64,000 bases of DNA from positions 62,001 through 126,000 of the forward strand of contig CANNAN010000002.1 of assembly GCA_947502635.1 (NCBI GenBank), given 5' to 3'. Both the position numbers and the translations under genes were made by a program. The stretch's first letter is position 1. Each line of letters opens with the position of its first letter. Of this stretch, positions 47,096 to 55,845 are shown one piece after another. The stretch is from an uncultured Flavobacteriaceae bacterium (GTDB taxonomy: Bacteria; Bacteroidota; Bacteroidia; Flavobacteriales; Flavobacteriaceae). Under the pieces are notes generated by a model. That model had not been told where the DNA came from and made no database searches. It saw only the letters and a program-made list of their open reading frames with translations.

Positions 47096-47106
47096 TAAAG
47101 TTAACG

Positions 47107-48585
47107 ATGATTAAATATTTTATAAGTTTAGAATGGAAGTCTGCTTTTAGATCTTCTAATTTAGGGAAAACTCTAGGAGTAAAAATCTTTATGGGTTTTA
47201 TAGGGGTATGGATTCTTTTAATGTTTTTGGCAGCTGGATTGGGAATGTATTCTGGACTTAAAAAAATATTTCCAGATAAAGATCCTTTACTTATTGTGAA
47301 TGATTTCTTGTTTTACTGGATTTTGGGGGACTTAATTTTTCGTTTTTTCTTTCAGAAATTGCCAGTAATGACTGTTAAGCCTTTATTAATATTACCAATT
47401 AAGAGAAGTAAAGTTGTAAATTATGTGTTAGGGAAGTCATCGTTTTCATTCTTTAACTTTTTACCGCTTTTTATAATTATTCCTTTTGGAGTTACTTTAA
47501 TTGTTGAGGGTTATCCTAGTTATTCTGTTTTATTTTGGATGCTTGTTTTAACAATCATTACTCAAATTAATAACTTTCTAAATTATATTATTGAAAGTTT
47601 TTCATCAAAAACTGACTTATCATTTATCCCTCTAATAGTGTTTTCTGGAGTTTTGTATGGATTAAATTATTTTAATCTTATTTCATTTACTCAAATAATT
47701 AGCTCTGGGTTGAATACCATTTACGAATCTCCTATTTTTATTATAATTCCAGTTTTTATTCTTGTATTATTCTATCTGGTTATTTTTAAAATTTTACGCA
47801 AGAAGCTATTTTTAGATAATTCTTTAAAAATCAAGGTGGAAGCAGTTAATGCCTCTGATTTAGAGTGGACTAAGAATTTTGGAGACATGGCTCCTTTTAT
47901 GCGATTAGATTTAAAGTTGATTTGGAGGAATAAGCGAACTAAATCTACCGTATGGATGCTTGTTTTGGGTTTGCTTTATGGTTTGTTTTTTTATCCAAAT
48001 CCAGATTTTGGAGATAAACCATGGTTTTTCATATTCGTGGGCATTTTTAGTTCAGGAATATTTTTAATGAATTTTGGGCAATTTATACCAGCTTGGGATA
48101 GTAGTTATTATAAAATGCTTATGAGTCAGAATATTAAATACGAAAAGTATTTAAAATCTAAATTTACTTTAATGGCATTTAGTGTCGCTATTCTTTTTGT
48201 GTTAAGCATTCCTTATGTTTATTTTGGATGGAAAGTTTTATTAGCACATTTCGTAGCGGCTATTTATAATATAGGTGTAAATACTCATGTTATAATGTAC
48301 GGAGGTTCTTATAATAGAAAGAAAATAAATTTAGATCAAAAAGCAGCATTTAACTATCAAGGTACAGGAGCTGTGCAGTGGTTAATAGGTATTCCTTTAA
48401 TGTTGTTTCCTGTTTTGATTTTTGGAGTTTTTTATGCTGTTTTTAATTTTGAAGTAGGTTGTTTGGTAATGGCTTTACTAGGTACGGTCGGTCTCCTATT
48501 TCATCAAAAATGGATGAAACTCATCACAAATAAATACTTAGCTTCAAAATATAAAATGATTAACGCTTTCGATCAAGAAAATTAA
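47107..48585 (+). CDS. DUF5687 ABC-type permease
   Basis: 492 residues with about 12 hydrophobic segments. Features: FISLEWKSAFRSSNLGKTLGVKI at the N-terminus, a paired LDLKLIWRNKRTKST in the middle and GQFIPAWDSSYYKMLMSQNIKYEKYLKSK, typical of DUF5687 proteins. These pair with a single ABC ATPase, here six bases downstream. The pair probably exports an unknown substrate or acts in envelope homeostasis. Confidence 0.82.
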   Translation: MIKYFISLEWKSAFRSSNLGKTLGVKIFMGFIGVWILLMFLAAGLGMYSGLKKIFPDKDPLLIVNDFLFYWILGDLIFRFFFQKLPVMTVKPLLILPIKRSKVVNYVLGKSSFSFFNFLPLFIIIPFGVTLIVEGYPSYSVLFWMLVLTIITQINNFLNYIIESFSSKTDLSFIPLIVFSGVLYGLNYFNLISFTQIISSGLNTIYESPIFIIIPVFILVLFYLVIFKILRKKLFLDNSLKIKVEAVNASDLEWTKNFGDMAPFMRLDLKLIWRNKRTKSTVWMLVLGLLYGLFFYPNPDFGDKPWFFIFVGIFSSGIFLMNFGQFIPAWDSSYYKMLMSQNIKYEKYLKSKFTLMAFSVAILFVLSIPYVYFGWKVLLAHFVAAIYNIGVNTHVIMYGGSYNRKKINLDQKAAFNYQGTGAVQWLIGIPLMLFPVLIFGVFYAVFNFEVGCLVMALLGTVGLLFHQKWMKLITNKYLASKYKMINAFDQEN

Positions 48586-48590
48586 AAATT

Positions 48591-49295
48591 ATGATAACAA
48601 CATCAAACTTATCAAAGAAATATAGTGGAAACGAAGTTTTAAATATTGAATCTTTAGATATTCCAAAAGGACAAAGCTTTGGCTTAGTAGGGAATAATGG
48701 CGCAGGGAAGACTACTTATTTTAGCTTGCTTCTAGATTTAATTCAACCGTCTACAGGTTTTATAAAGAATCACGATATTCAAGTAAATAAAAGTGAAGAT
48801 TGGAAACCATTTACCTCTGCATTTATTGATGAAAGCTTTTTAATAGGTTATTTAACTGCTGAAGAATATTTTTATTTTATTGGGGAGTTGCGGGGTCAAA
48901 ATAAAGCAGATGTGGATAAACTAGTAGGGCAGTTTGAAGATTTTTTTCATGGTGAAATACTAGGACAGAAAAAATATTTACGAGATTTAAGTAAAGGAAA
49001 TCAAAAAAAAGCGGGCATTGTAGCTGCTTTAATAGGTAACCCTGAAGTTGTTATTTTAGACGAACCTTTCGCAAACTTAGATCCAACTACTCAAATTCGT
49101 CTTAAAGGTATTATTAAAGATTTGGCTAAAAAACAAGGGACTACTGTTTTAATTTCTAGTCATGATTTGATGCATGTTACAGATGTGTGTGAGCGTATTG
49201 TTGTACTTGAAAAAGGCGAAATTGTAAAAGACTTAAAAACAAGCGAGGCTACATTAAAAGAACTTGAGGTTCATTTTACTGGAGCGGATGTTTAG
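48591..49295 (+). CDS. ABC transporter ATP-binding protein
   Basis: 234 residues. Walker A GNNGAGKTT, Q-loop near FIDESFLIGYLTAEEYF, signature LSKGNQKKAG (a variant of LSGGQ), Walker B VVILDEPFANLDP and the H-loop SSHDLMHV. It powers the DUF5687 permease encoded just upstream. The variant signature is common in this exporter type. Confidence 0.92.
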   Translation: MITTSNLSKKYSGNEVLNIESLDIPKGQSFGLVGNNGAGKTTYFSLLLDLIQPSTGFIKNHDIQVNKSEDWKPFTSAFIDESFLIGYLTAEEYFYFIGELRGQNKADVDKLVGQFEDFFHGEILGQKKYLRDLSKGNQKKAGIVAALIGNPEVVILDEPFANLDPTTQIRLKGIIKDLAKKQGTTVLISSHDLMHVTDVCERIVVLEKGEIVKDLKTSEATLKELEVHFTGADV

Positions 49296-49654
49296 TTATG
49301 CAGTGATCAGTATTCAGTCTCAGATTATCTCTCAGTTTCATTAGTGGATTTTTGTTGTGTAATAACTTGTAAATCAGTGTATTTTTGAATGTAATTTTAA
49401 TTCAAAAAATAATTGATTTAAGGTATACCATAGTAAAAGTTTGCAAAAAAAAGAACCTTAATTTGCTTTCTCTACACCTTTGCAAAGAAATATTTATGAA
49501 ATCGTGACAGTCCCATATAATTCTACAGCTTTACGAAATACTTTTAGTTCAAAAGTCGTTTGATTTTTTAGGTTAATCAAAAAAGATGCTTATTTTTACC
49601 TACTTACATAATATATGTGAGAGTTTGTAGTTATTTATTTAGAAAAATACGACA
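49296..49654 (+). other. 359-base regulatory gap upstream of sprE
   Basis: There is no gene. -7 candidates are TATTTTTG (49380-49387, TTG 22 bases upstream), CACCTTTG (49475-49482, one base off consensus) and TATTTTTA (49591-49598). The palindrome TTTGCAAA occurs twice, at 49440-49447 and 49479-49486. The length suggests more than one start site for the sprE-atp region. Confidence 0.45.
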
Positions 49655-52228
49655 TTGAAAAGACCTTCTAAAGCAATATTAATTATTTTATGTGCTACCC
49701 TATTGGTTGTAAGTTGTTCTAGGAAAAAGGACAAATTTGTCAACCGAAATTTTCATGCTGTTACGGCAGAATTTAATACGCTTTATAATGGTTATAACGC
49801 CTTAGAGCAGGGAAGGCAAAATCTTAATAAGAGTTATACCGATAATTATTGGGATGTGCTTCCTATAGAACGCATGCAAATATTTGATGAGGTTGTACTT
49901 CCTGGTCAATCTAAAAATGAAGATTTTACTAGAGCAGAAGAAAAGGCTGTTAAAGCTATTCAGAAGCATAGTATGAATATTGATGGGAAAGAAAAGAACC
50001 CACAAATGGATGAAGCATATTTGTTATTAGGAAAGTCTAGGTATTTTGACCAACGTTTTATACCAGCCTTAGAAGCATTTAACTATATACTTTACAAATA
50101 TCCAGCGAGTGATAAGATAAATCAAGCAAAAGTTTGGCGTGAAAAAACGAATATTCGTTTAGATAATGATGATTTAGCTATTCAAAATTTAAAACGTCTT
50201 TTATATCAAGAAGAATTAGAAGGTCAGGATTTAGCAGATGCCACTTCCATGTTGGCACAAGCCTATTTGAATACAAAATCTGTTGATAGTGCTATAACAC
50301 AGTTAGAAATAGCATCAAATGCAACTAAGAGTAATGATGAGCGCGGACGTTACCGTTTTATACAAGGGCAATTATATAATAAATTAGGTAAAAAAGACAG
50401 TGCTAATATAGTATTTGAGAAGGTGATTGCTCTTAACCGTAAAACGCCTAGGATTTATATGATAAGTGCTCATATTGAAAAAGTTAAAAATTTCGATTAT
50501 GAGAATGGAAACAAATTAGAATTAACAGAGTTATTAACGGAACTTCAAGAAAATAGAGAAAACAGGCCTTATCTAGATAAAATTTATCATCAAATTGGAG
50601 AATACCATTTAAACAATCAATCTGATAGTTTAGCGGTTGCTTATTACAATAAATCACTGCGTACCAATTCTAACGATAAATTATTAAAGGCCAGGAATTA
50701 TGAAATTCTTGGTGATATGAATTTTGATAAGTCTATTTATAAAGCTGCTGGCGAATATTATGATAGTACTTTAGGTAATTTAACTTTAAACTCTAAGCCA
50801 TATCGTATTATTAAACGCAAGCGCGATAATTTAGAAGATGTTATTTATTATGAAGCTATAGCGCAAGTTAATGATAGTGTTTTAAGGCTTGTAAACTTAC
50901 CTGAAGCAGATAGATTGGTTTATTTTGAAGCGTTAGTTGAGAAACTGAAAATTCAAGCTAAGGAGGAGGAAGAAAAAAAGAAAAGAGAAGAAGCTGCTCA
51001 GCGTAATTCAGGTTTAGTGACCGTTAATAATTCAATAGGAGGGAAAAATTCTCAAAGAGGTGATCCTAACCAGGCAAAAGTGTTTTATTTTTATAATCCT
51101 ACTACGGTAGCATATGGAAAAAATAAATTTATAAAAATTTGGGGAGATAGAAGTTTAGAAGATGATTGGAGATGGTCTAGTAAATTAAAATCTGGAAGCA
51201 TTAGTAGTAACGATATAAGTAACAATGATATTTTAGCTTCTGCAACAAAGGAAGAATTATTTGACCCTCAATTTTATATCTCCAAAATTCCTTCAGAAGA
51301 AAAAGAAATTGATAGTATTTCTAAAGAACGTAACTATGCCTATTACCAATTAGGTTTGATTTATAAAGAGAAATTCAAGGAATACGAATTGGCAAGAGCT
51401 AAATTTCAAAACTTACTTAAAAGCGACCCAGAAGAGCGATTGATATTACCATCTAAATATAACCTCTATAAAATCTATGAGGTTTTAGGTAAAAATGATG
51501 AAGCTGCGATTGCTAAAAACGAGATTATTAAAAATTATCCAGATTCTAGATATGCTACTATTTTAAGTAGTCCTGAATTGGCATCAGAGCGGGATGAAAA
51601 CAGCCCAGAAAGTTTGTATGAATCTCTTTACGAGCAATATGAAAACCAAGAATATGTTGATGTGATTTCTAAAAGTGAAAATTATATAAATGTATTTGAT
51701 GGTGAAGCTATTGTGCCAAAATTCGAACTATTAAAAGCTACAGCCACAGGTCGGTTGCATGGGTATGAAGCTTATAAAAAAGCAGTTAATTATGTAGCTA
51801 TTACTTATGCTAATACACAAGAGGGAATACAAGCCCAAAATATTGAAACTAATATTTTACCAAAATTAATAAATAAAGATTTTGTTGAAGATATTGATAG
51901 TATAGCTAATAATTATAAAATTATTTTTAAGTTTGAAAATCCAGAAATGGAACAGATCTCTAACTTTCAAAAAACCTTAGATGAAGTTTTGAAAAACATA
52001 AAATATTATGATTTAAAATCTTCTATTGATATTTATAATCCAAATACGGTCTTTATAATTGTACATGGATTAAAAAATGCACAGGTAGCAAAAGCATTTG
52101 ATCAATTAATAGTTGAAGAAGATAGGGGTAAAATAAAAGAACCATATTTTGCAATGGCATCTGCAAATTATCAAATCGTTCAAATTCATAAAAACTTAGA
52201 TGCTTATTTGAATATAGATAACAATTAA
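49655..52228 (+). CDS. sprE: Gliding motility / T9SS lipoprotein SprE (PorW family)
   Basis: 857 residues. Start TTG at 49655 gives a lipoprotein signal with lipobox ending at Cys21 (LLVVSCS). FHAVTAEFNTLYNGYNALEQG and NYWDVLPIERMQIFDE at the N-terminus are typical of SprE/PorW. Many TPR-like helical repeats follow (for example YLLLGKSRYFDQRFIPALEAF; YYQLGLIYKEKFKEYELARAKF), with a charged EEEEKKKREEA segment near 435. SprE is required for gliding and T9SS secretion in Flavobacterium johnsoniae and links the outer-membrane translocon with periplasmic parts. The T9SS-sorted protein at 1642 is a candidate client. Confidence 0.9.
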   Translation: MKRPSKAILIILCATLLVVSCSRKKDKFVNRNFHAVTAEFNTLYNGYNALEQGRQNLNKSYTDNYWDVLPIERMQIFDEVVLPGQSKNEDFTRAEEKAVKAIQKHSMNIDGKEKNPQMDEAYLLLGKSRYFDQRFIPALEAFNYILYKYPASDKINQAKVWREKTNIRLDNDDLAIQNLKRLLYQEELEGQDLADATSMLAQAYLNTKSVDSAITQLEIASNATKSNDERGRYRFIQGQLYNKLGKKDSANIVFEKVIALNRKTPRIYMISAHIEKVKNFDYENGNKLELTELLTELQENRENRPYLDKIYHQIGEYHLNNQSDSLAVAYYNKSLRTNSNDKLLKARNYEILGDMNFDKSIYKAAGEYYDSTLGNLTLNSKPYRIIKRKRDNLEDVIYYEAIAQVNDSVLRLVNLPEADRLVYFEALVEKLKIQAKEEEEKKKREEAAQRNSGLVTVNNSIGGKNSQRGDPNQAKVFYFYNPTTVAYGKNKFIKIWGDRSLEDDWRWSSKLKSGSISSNDISNNDILASATKEELFDPQFYISKIPSEEKEIDSISKERNYAYYQLGLIYKEKFKEYELARAKFQNLLKSDPEERLILPSKYNLYKIYEVLGKNDEAAIAKNEIIKNYPDSRYATILSSPELASERDENSPESLYESLYEQYENQEYVDVISKSENYINVFDGEAIVPKFELLKATATGRLHGYEAYKKAVNYVAITYANTQEGIQAQNIETNILPKLINKDFVEDIDSIANNYKIIFKFENPEMEQISNFQKTLDEVLKNIKYYDLKSSIDIYNPNTVFIIVHGLKNAQVAKAFDQLIVEEDRGKIKEPYFAMASANYQIVQIHKNLDAYLNIDNN

Positions 52229-52240
52229 ATTAATAGCATT

Positions 52241-52672
52241 ATGTTCTCCGATAATAAAAAAGATAAACAAATGGTAGAGGGAAAACCAAGTCAAAACATT
52301 GTATCACAAGGAACCAAAATAGTTGGTGACTTTAATAGCGAAGGCGATTTTAGAATTGATGGTATTATAGAAGGAAATATTAAAACTTCAGGAAAAGTAG
52401 TTGTAGGTAAAACAGGTTTCATAAAAGGAACTTTGCAGGGTACAGATGCTTATTTTGAAGGGAAATTTTCTGGAAAACTAACGCTGTCAGGAACATTAAC
52501 ATTAAAAGCTTCTGCGTTTATTGAAGGCGAAGTTGTTGTTGGTAAATTAGCTGTTGAGCCTGGAGCTACATTTAATGTAACTTGTATTATGAAAGGCACC
52601 GTAAAAGAAATGAATAAAGGTGGACAACAAGGACAACAACAAAAGAGACCAGAAACCGAAAAAACAGCTTAA
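52241..52672 (+). CDS. Bactofilin family cytoskeletal protein
   Basis: 143 residues. The central beta-helix has the bactofilin pattern: IVSQGTKIVGDFNSEGDFRI, GIIEGNIKTSGKVVVGKTG, IKGTLQGTDAYFEGKFSG and AFIEGEVVVGKLAVEPGA. Flexible, charged ends flank it. Bactofilins form non-nucleotide filaments at the membrane that organise the cell wall or motility machinery. The 3' end overlaps atpZ by 53 bases, an unusually long overlap in different frames. Confidence 0.9.
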   Translation: MFSDNKKDKQMVEGKPSQNIVSQGTKIVGDFNSEGDFRIDGIIEGNIKTSGKVVVGKTGFIKGTLQGTDAYFEGKFSGKLTLSGTLTLKASAFIEGEVVVGKLAVEPGATFNVTCIMKGTVKEMNKGGQQGQQQKRPETEKTA

Positions 52673-52862
52673 AAATGCTGCTGTTCTTTTAGGAATAGGA
52701 CTGCAAATGGGAGTTACTATTTACCTATTTGTGTTTCTAGGTAAGTGGCTTGATGCTAATTATAATGATGGTGAAAAACTATACATTATAATTATGACTC
52801 TCTTAGGGGTTGCTATTTCACTATACGCAGTTCTTAAACAGGTCAATCGAATAAAATATTAA
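52620..52862 (+). CDS. atpZ: AtpZ/AtpI-type small membrane protein
   Basis: 80 residues, starting with GTG at 52620 inside the bactofilin gene. Lysine-rich N-terminus, then two hydrophobic segments (VLLGIGLQMGVTIYLFVFLGKWLD and LYIIIMTLLGVAISLYAVL) in the AtpZ/F0F1-ATPase subunit pattern with GKWLD. Such proteins assist c-ring assembly or Mg/Ca passage. It overlaps the next gene by one base (TAATG). Confidence 0.85.
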   Translation: MDNKDNNKRDQKPKKQLKNAAVLLGIGLQMGVTIYLFVFLGKWLDANYNDGEKLYIIIMTLLGVAISLYAVLKQVNRIKY

Positions 52863-53248
52863 TGAATAATCCTTTTTTAAATTTTACCATAAAAGCCATT
52901 ACTTTGTTAGTAGTGGCCTTTTGCATTCACTTAGGGGTGTTGCATATTTTAGACCTCCCTCTTTTTGAAAATAGGATTGTATTATCTTACCTAATAAACC
53001 TTATTTTAATCGTTGTTATTTTTGGGGTGCTTTATCTGCTTAAGAGAAAATATAAAAACCAATTAGGTTTTTTATTTTTAGCAGGCAGTTTTTTGAAATT
53101 TGTTGTCTTTTTTATTGTGTTTTACCCTTTTTATAAACTCGACAATACCATTACCAAACTAGAGTTTGCAGCTTTTTTTGTGCCCTATGCTATTGGTTTA
53201 GTTTTAGAATCTATAAGCTTAAGTAAATGGTTAAATAAACTTGAATAG
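52862..53248 (+). CDS. Small membrane protein of the atp locus (DUF6168-like)
   Basis: 128 residues with four hydrophobic segments (AITLLVVAFCIHLGVLHIL, VLSYLINLILIVVIFGVLYLL, FLFLAGSFLKFVVFFIVFYPFY, FAAFFVPYAIGLVLESISL). The layout of four helices between atpZ and atpB matches AtpI by position, and the protein matches, to my recollection, DUF6168 of Flavobacteriaceae. It probably helps assemble the ATP synthase rotor; unproven. Confidence 0.65.
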   Translation: MNNPFLNFTIKAITLLVVAFCIHLGVLHILDLPLFENRIVLSYLINLILIVVIFGVLYLLKRKYKNQLGFLFLAGSFLKFVVFFIVFYPFYKLDNTITKLEFAAFFVPYAIGLVLESISLSKWLNKLE

Positions 53249-53301
53249 CCATTATAATTTTTCCATTAAAGCAATCCTTTAAAATAAAAAGCAAAATTGT
53301 T

Positions 53302-53330
53302 TTTGTTTTTGATATAAAAACATACCTTTG
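53302..53330 (+). promoter_or_regulatory. Promoter of the atpBEFHAG operon
   Basis: TTTG (53302-53305), a 17-base spacer and TACCTTTG (53323-53330) match the Bacteroidota consensus TTTG-N17-TAnnTTTG. The start would fall about 10 bases downstream, giving a leader of some 25-30 bases before the atpB ATG at 53365. This is the best promoter match in the window. Confidence 0.75.
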
Positions 53331-53364
53331 CAGCGATTTTTAAGCCACTATTATTTAGAGTGAT

Positions 53365-54462
53365 ATGCCAAGAAAAATATCTTTGAAACCGATTACATTA
53401 TTACTGCTTTTAACTGCATTTGTTTCTTTTGGGCAAGATGGACATCATAACGATGAGCCAAAACCAGATGATAAAGCAGAAAGAAAAGCATATATCCAAC
53501 ATCATTTAAAAGATTCTCATGATTTTGGTATAGCATCATACACCACAGATTCAGGAGAAAAGAAGCATATAGGTTTTCCATTACCAGTAATTTTATGGGA
53601 TGGTGGACTGAAAATATTTTCTTCTTCTAAATTTCATCATGAGGAAACAGTTGCTGAGGTTGATGGGGATTTCTATAAAATATATCACGGGATGATATAT
53701 AAAACAGATGCCGAAGGAGTTATTCATTATGATGATGCTCATCATCCAACAAATATAAAGCCGTTAGATCTTTCTATAACTAAAAGTGTGGTTATGATTA
53801 TTGTTACAGCGTTATTGATGTTTTTGCTGTTTGGTAGTTTAGGGAAATCTTATGGGAAAAATGGAGGCATTGCCAAAGGAGCAGGACGCTTTTTTGAGCC
53901 AATAATACTTTATATAAGAGATGATATTGCTATTCCAAATATTGGAAAAAAACATTATAAGAAATATATGAGTTTTTTATTGACTGTATTTTTCTTTGTT
54001 TGGTTTTTAAATATTTTTGGGTTAACGCCACTTGGTGTTAATGTAACAGGGAATATTGCTATTACATTTTCTTTAGCCATTTTAACTTATTTAATTACCA
54101 CTTTTACAGCAAAAAAAGATTATTGGAAACATATTTTTTGGATGCCAGGGGTTCCTGTACCAATGAAGATTATATTAGCCCCAATAGAATTATTAGGTAC
54201 AATTATTAAACCTTTTTCTTTATTAATACGTCTTTATGCAAATATGCAGGCAGGACACATTGTATTAATGAGTTTAATTGCTTTAATGTATTTGTTTAAT
54301 AGTATTGTTGGTAGTAGTTTGTCGTTTTTCTTATCGTTTGCAATTTCATTGATTGAAGTTTTAGTAGCATTATTGCAGGCATATATTTTCACCATGTTGT
54401 CAGCGCTTTATTTTGGTATGGCGGTAGAAGAACATGATCATGAACATGAGGAAGCGCATTAA
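53365..54462 (+). CDS. atpB: ATP synthase F0 subunit a
   Basis: 365 residues, longer than the usual 250-270. The first 130 residues are an extension with a signal peptide (ITLLLLLTAFVSFGQ), a His- and Asp-rich part and HDFGIASYTTDSGEKKHIGFPLPVILWDGGLKIF. The membrane part follows with FGLTPLGVNVTGN and the proton-path motif LLIRLYANMQAGHIVL carrying the essential Arg. The C-terminus is His/Glu-rich (EEHDHEHEEAH). A long secreted N-terminus is usual in Bacteroidota a-subunits; its function is not known. Confidence 0.93.
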   Translation: MPRKISLKPITLLLLLTAFVSFGQDGHHNDEPKPDDKAERKAYIQHHLKDSHDFGIASYTTDSGEKKHIGFPLPVILWDGGLKIFSSSKFHHEETVAEVDGDFYKIYHGMIYKTDAEGVIHYDDAHHPTNIKPLDLSITKSVVMIIVTALLMFLLFGSLGKSYGKNGGIAKGAGRFFEPIILYIRDDIAIPNIGKKHYKKYMSFLLTVFFFVWFLNIFGLTPLGVNVTGNIAITFSLAILTYLITTFTAKKDYWKHIFWMPGVPVPMKIILAPIELLGTIIKPFSLLIRLYANMQAGHIVLMSLIALMYLFNSIVGSSLSFFLSFAISLIEVLVALLQAYIFTMLSALYFGMAVEEHDHEHEEAH

Positions 54463-54497
54463 TAAATTGAGTGTTTAATTTTTAAATTATATATATT

Positions 54498-54689
54498 ATG
54501 GAAATTCCAGTAATGGTAGGTGCAGGTTTAGTTGTAATCGGAGTAGGTATTGGTATTGGTAAAATTGGTGGTTCAGCTATGGAAGCAATCGCTCGTCAAC
54601 CAGAAGCTACAGGTAAGATTCAAACAGCTATGCTTATTGCAGCTGCATTAATTGAAGGTATTGGATTTGCTGCATTATTTGCAGTATAA
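54498..54689 (+). CDS. atpE: ATP synthase F0 subunit c
   Basis: 63 residues, two helices joined by the ARQPE loop (residues 32-36). The ion-carrying acid is Glu53 in ALIEGIGF. The residue after it is Gly and helix 1 lacks the Gln of sodium-type rings, so proton coupling is likely. Followed by a perfect 15-base-pair hairpin. Confidence 0.95.
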   Translation: MEIPVMVGAGLVVIGVGIGIGKIGGSAMEAIARQPEATGKIQTAMLIAAALIEGIGFAALFAV

Positions 54690-54701
54690 TTTAAACTTAA
54701 G

Positions 54702-54745
54702 AAGTAAAGCTGTAACGGTTGGTTACAGCTTTACTTTAATTTTAA
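54702..54745 (+). terminator. Perfect hairpin between atpE and atpF
   Basis: AAGTAAAGCTGTAAC (54702-54716) is the exact reverse complement of GTTACAGCTTTACTT (54722-54736), with a five-base loop, followed by TAATTTTAAA. It lies 12 bases after the atpE stop and 40 bases before atpF. It can act as a partial terminator or protect the 3' end of an atpB-atpE transcript, so that more subunit c than b, delta and alpha is made. Confidence 0.75.
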
Positions 54746-54775
54746 AATTAAATAATTTAACATTATAAATATAGT

Positions 54776-55282
54776 ATGGAAAAATTATTAGGAGAATTTT
54801 CATTAGGATTATTTATTATACAAACAGTATTATTTGTATTACTTGTATTGTTATTAAAAAAGTTTGCTTGGAAACCTATTTTAACTGCTATTAACGATAG
54901 AGAAGAAGGTATAAAAAATGCATTAGATTCTGCTGAAAAAGCAAAATTGGAAATGGAAAACCTTCAGGCAGATAATCAAAAGCTATTAAAAGAGGCAAGA
55001 GCAGAACGTGAAACTATGTTGAAGGAAGCGCGTGATATCAAAAATAAAATGATTGAAGACGCTAAAGGAGAAGCTCAAGACCAAGCAAATAAAATGATTC
55101 AACAAGCACAAGCAGCTATTGAAAGTGAAAAGAAATCGGCTATGGCAGAGCTTAAAAGTCACGTAGCAGGTTTATCTTTAGATATTGCTGAGAAAGTAGT
55201 GCGTGATGAATTATCTAACAAAGACAAACAATTAAAATTGGTTGAAACTATGTTGGGTGAAAAATCATTAACTGAGGCATAA
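54776..55282 (+). CDS. atpF: ATP synthase F0 subunit b
   Basis: 168 residues. One N-terminal membrane helix (FSLGLFIIQTVLFVLLVLLLKKFAWKPI, with the KPI at its end), then a long charged coiled coil (REEGIKNALDSAEKAKLEMENLQADNQ...). It is the peripheral stalk. Its stop overlaps the atpH ATG. Confidence 0.94.
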   Translation: MEKLLGEFSLGLFIIQTVLFVLLVLLLKKFAWKPILTAINDREEGIKNALDSAEKAKLEMENLQADNQKLLKEARAERETMLKEARDIKNKMIEDAKGEAQDQANKMIQQAQAAIESEKKSAMAELKSHVAGLSLDIAEKVVRDELSNKDKQLKLVETMLGEKSLTEA

Positions 55283-55818
55283 TGGCAGGAGCAAGAGCAG
55301 CAATACGTTACGCAAAAGCAGTGTTAAGTTTAGCATCAGATCGAAAATCAGCAGAAGCTGTAAATAACGATATGAAGTTAATAGCTAATACTATTGTAGA
55401 AAGTAAAGACTTGAGTGATACGCTTCAAAGCCCCGTAATTAGTTCTTCAGTAAAAAAAGCTGTTTTGTTAGAGGTTTTTAAGAAATCGGATAAAACGACT
55501 TTAAGCTTAATAGATACTTTGGTTAACAATAATAGAATTGACGTTTTAGGGCAGGTTGCTTTAAAATACAATCAATTATTTGACGAGTCAAAAGGTATAG
55601 AACTTGCAACAGTTACAACAGCCATTGCTTTAACAGCAGATTTAAAGAAAAAAGTCTTAGCTAAAGCTAAAGAACTTACTGGTAAAAATGTTGAGGTAGA
55701 AAATATTATAGATGAAAGCATTTTAGGTGGTTTCATTTTGCGGATAGGAGATATACAATACAACGCAAGTATTGCAAATCAACTAAACAAACTAAAAAGA
55801 GAATTTACATTAAACTAA
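55282..55818 (+). CDS. atpH: ATP synthase F1 subunit delta
   Basis: 178 residues. RYAKAVLSLASDRKSAEAVNNDM at the N-terminus and the C-terminal signature DESILGGFILRIGDIQYNASI are typical. It joins the b stalk to the top of the alpha/beta hexamer. 27 bases before atpA. Confidence 0.94.
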   Translation: MAGARAAIRYAKAVLSLASDRKSAEAVNNDMKLIANTIVESKDLSDTLQSPVISSSVKKAVLLEVFKKSDKTTLSLIDTLVNNNRIDVLGQVALKYNQLFDESKGIELATVTTAIALTADLKKKVLAKAKELTGKNVEVENIIDESILGGFILRIGDIQYNASIANQLNKLKREFTLN

Positions 55819-55845
55819 GATATTCGTATCTAAATAAATAATAAG

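Noticed and set aside
47107-49295. Bacteriocin or antibiotic exporter
   Set aside because: The DUF5687-ATPase pair has no precursor peptide or protease domain; the substrate cannot be inferred.
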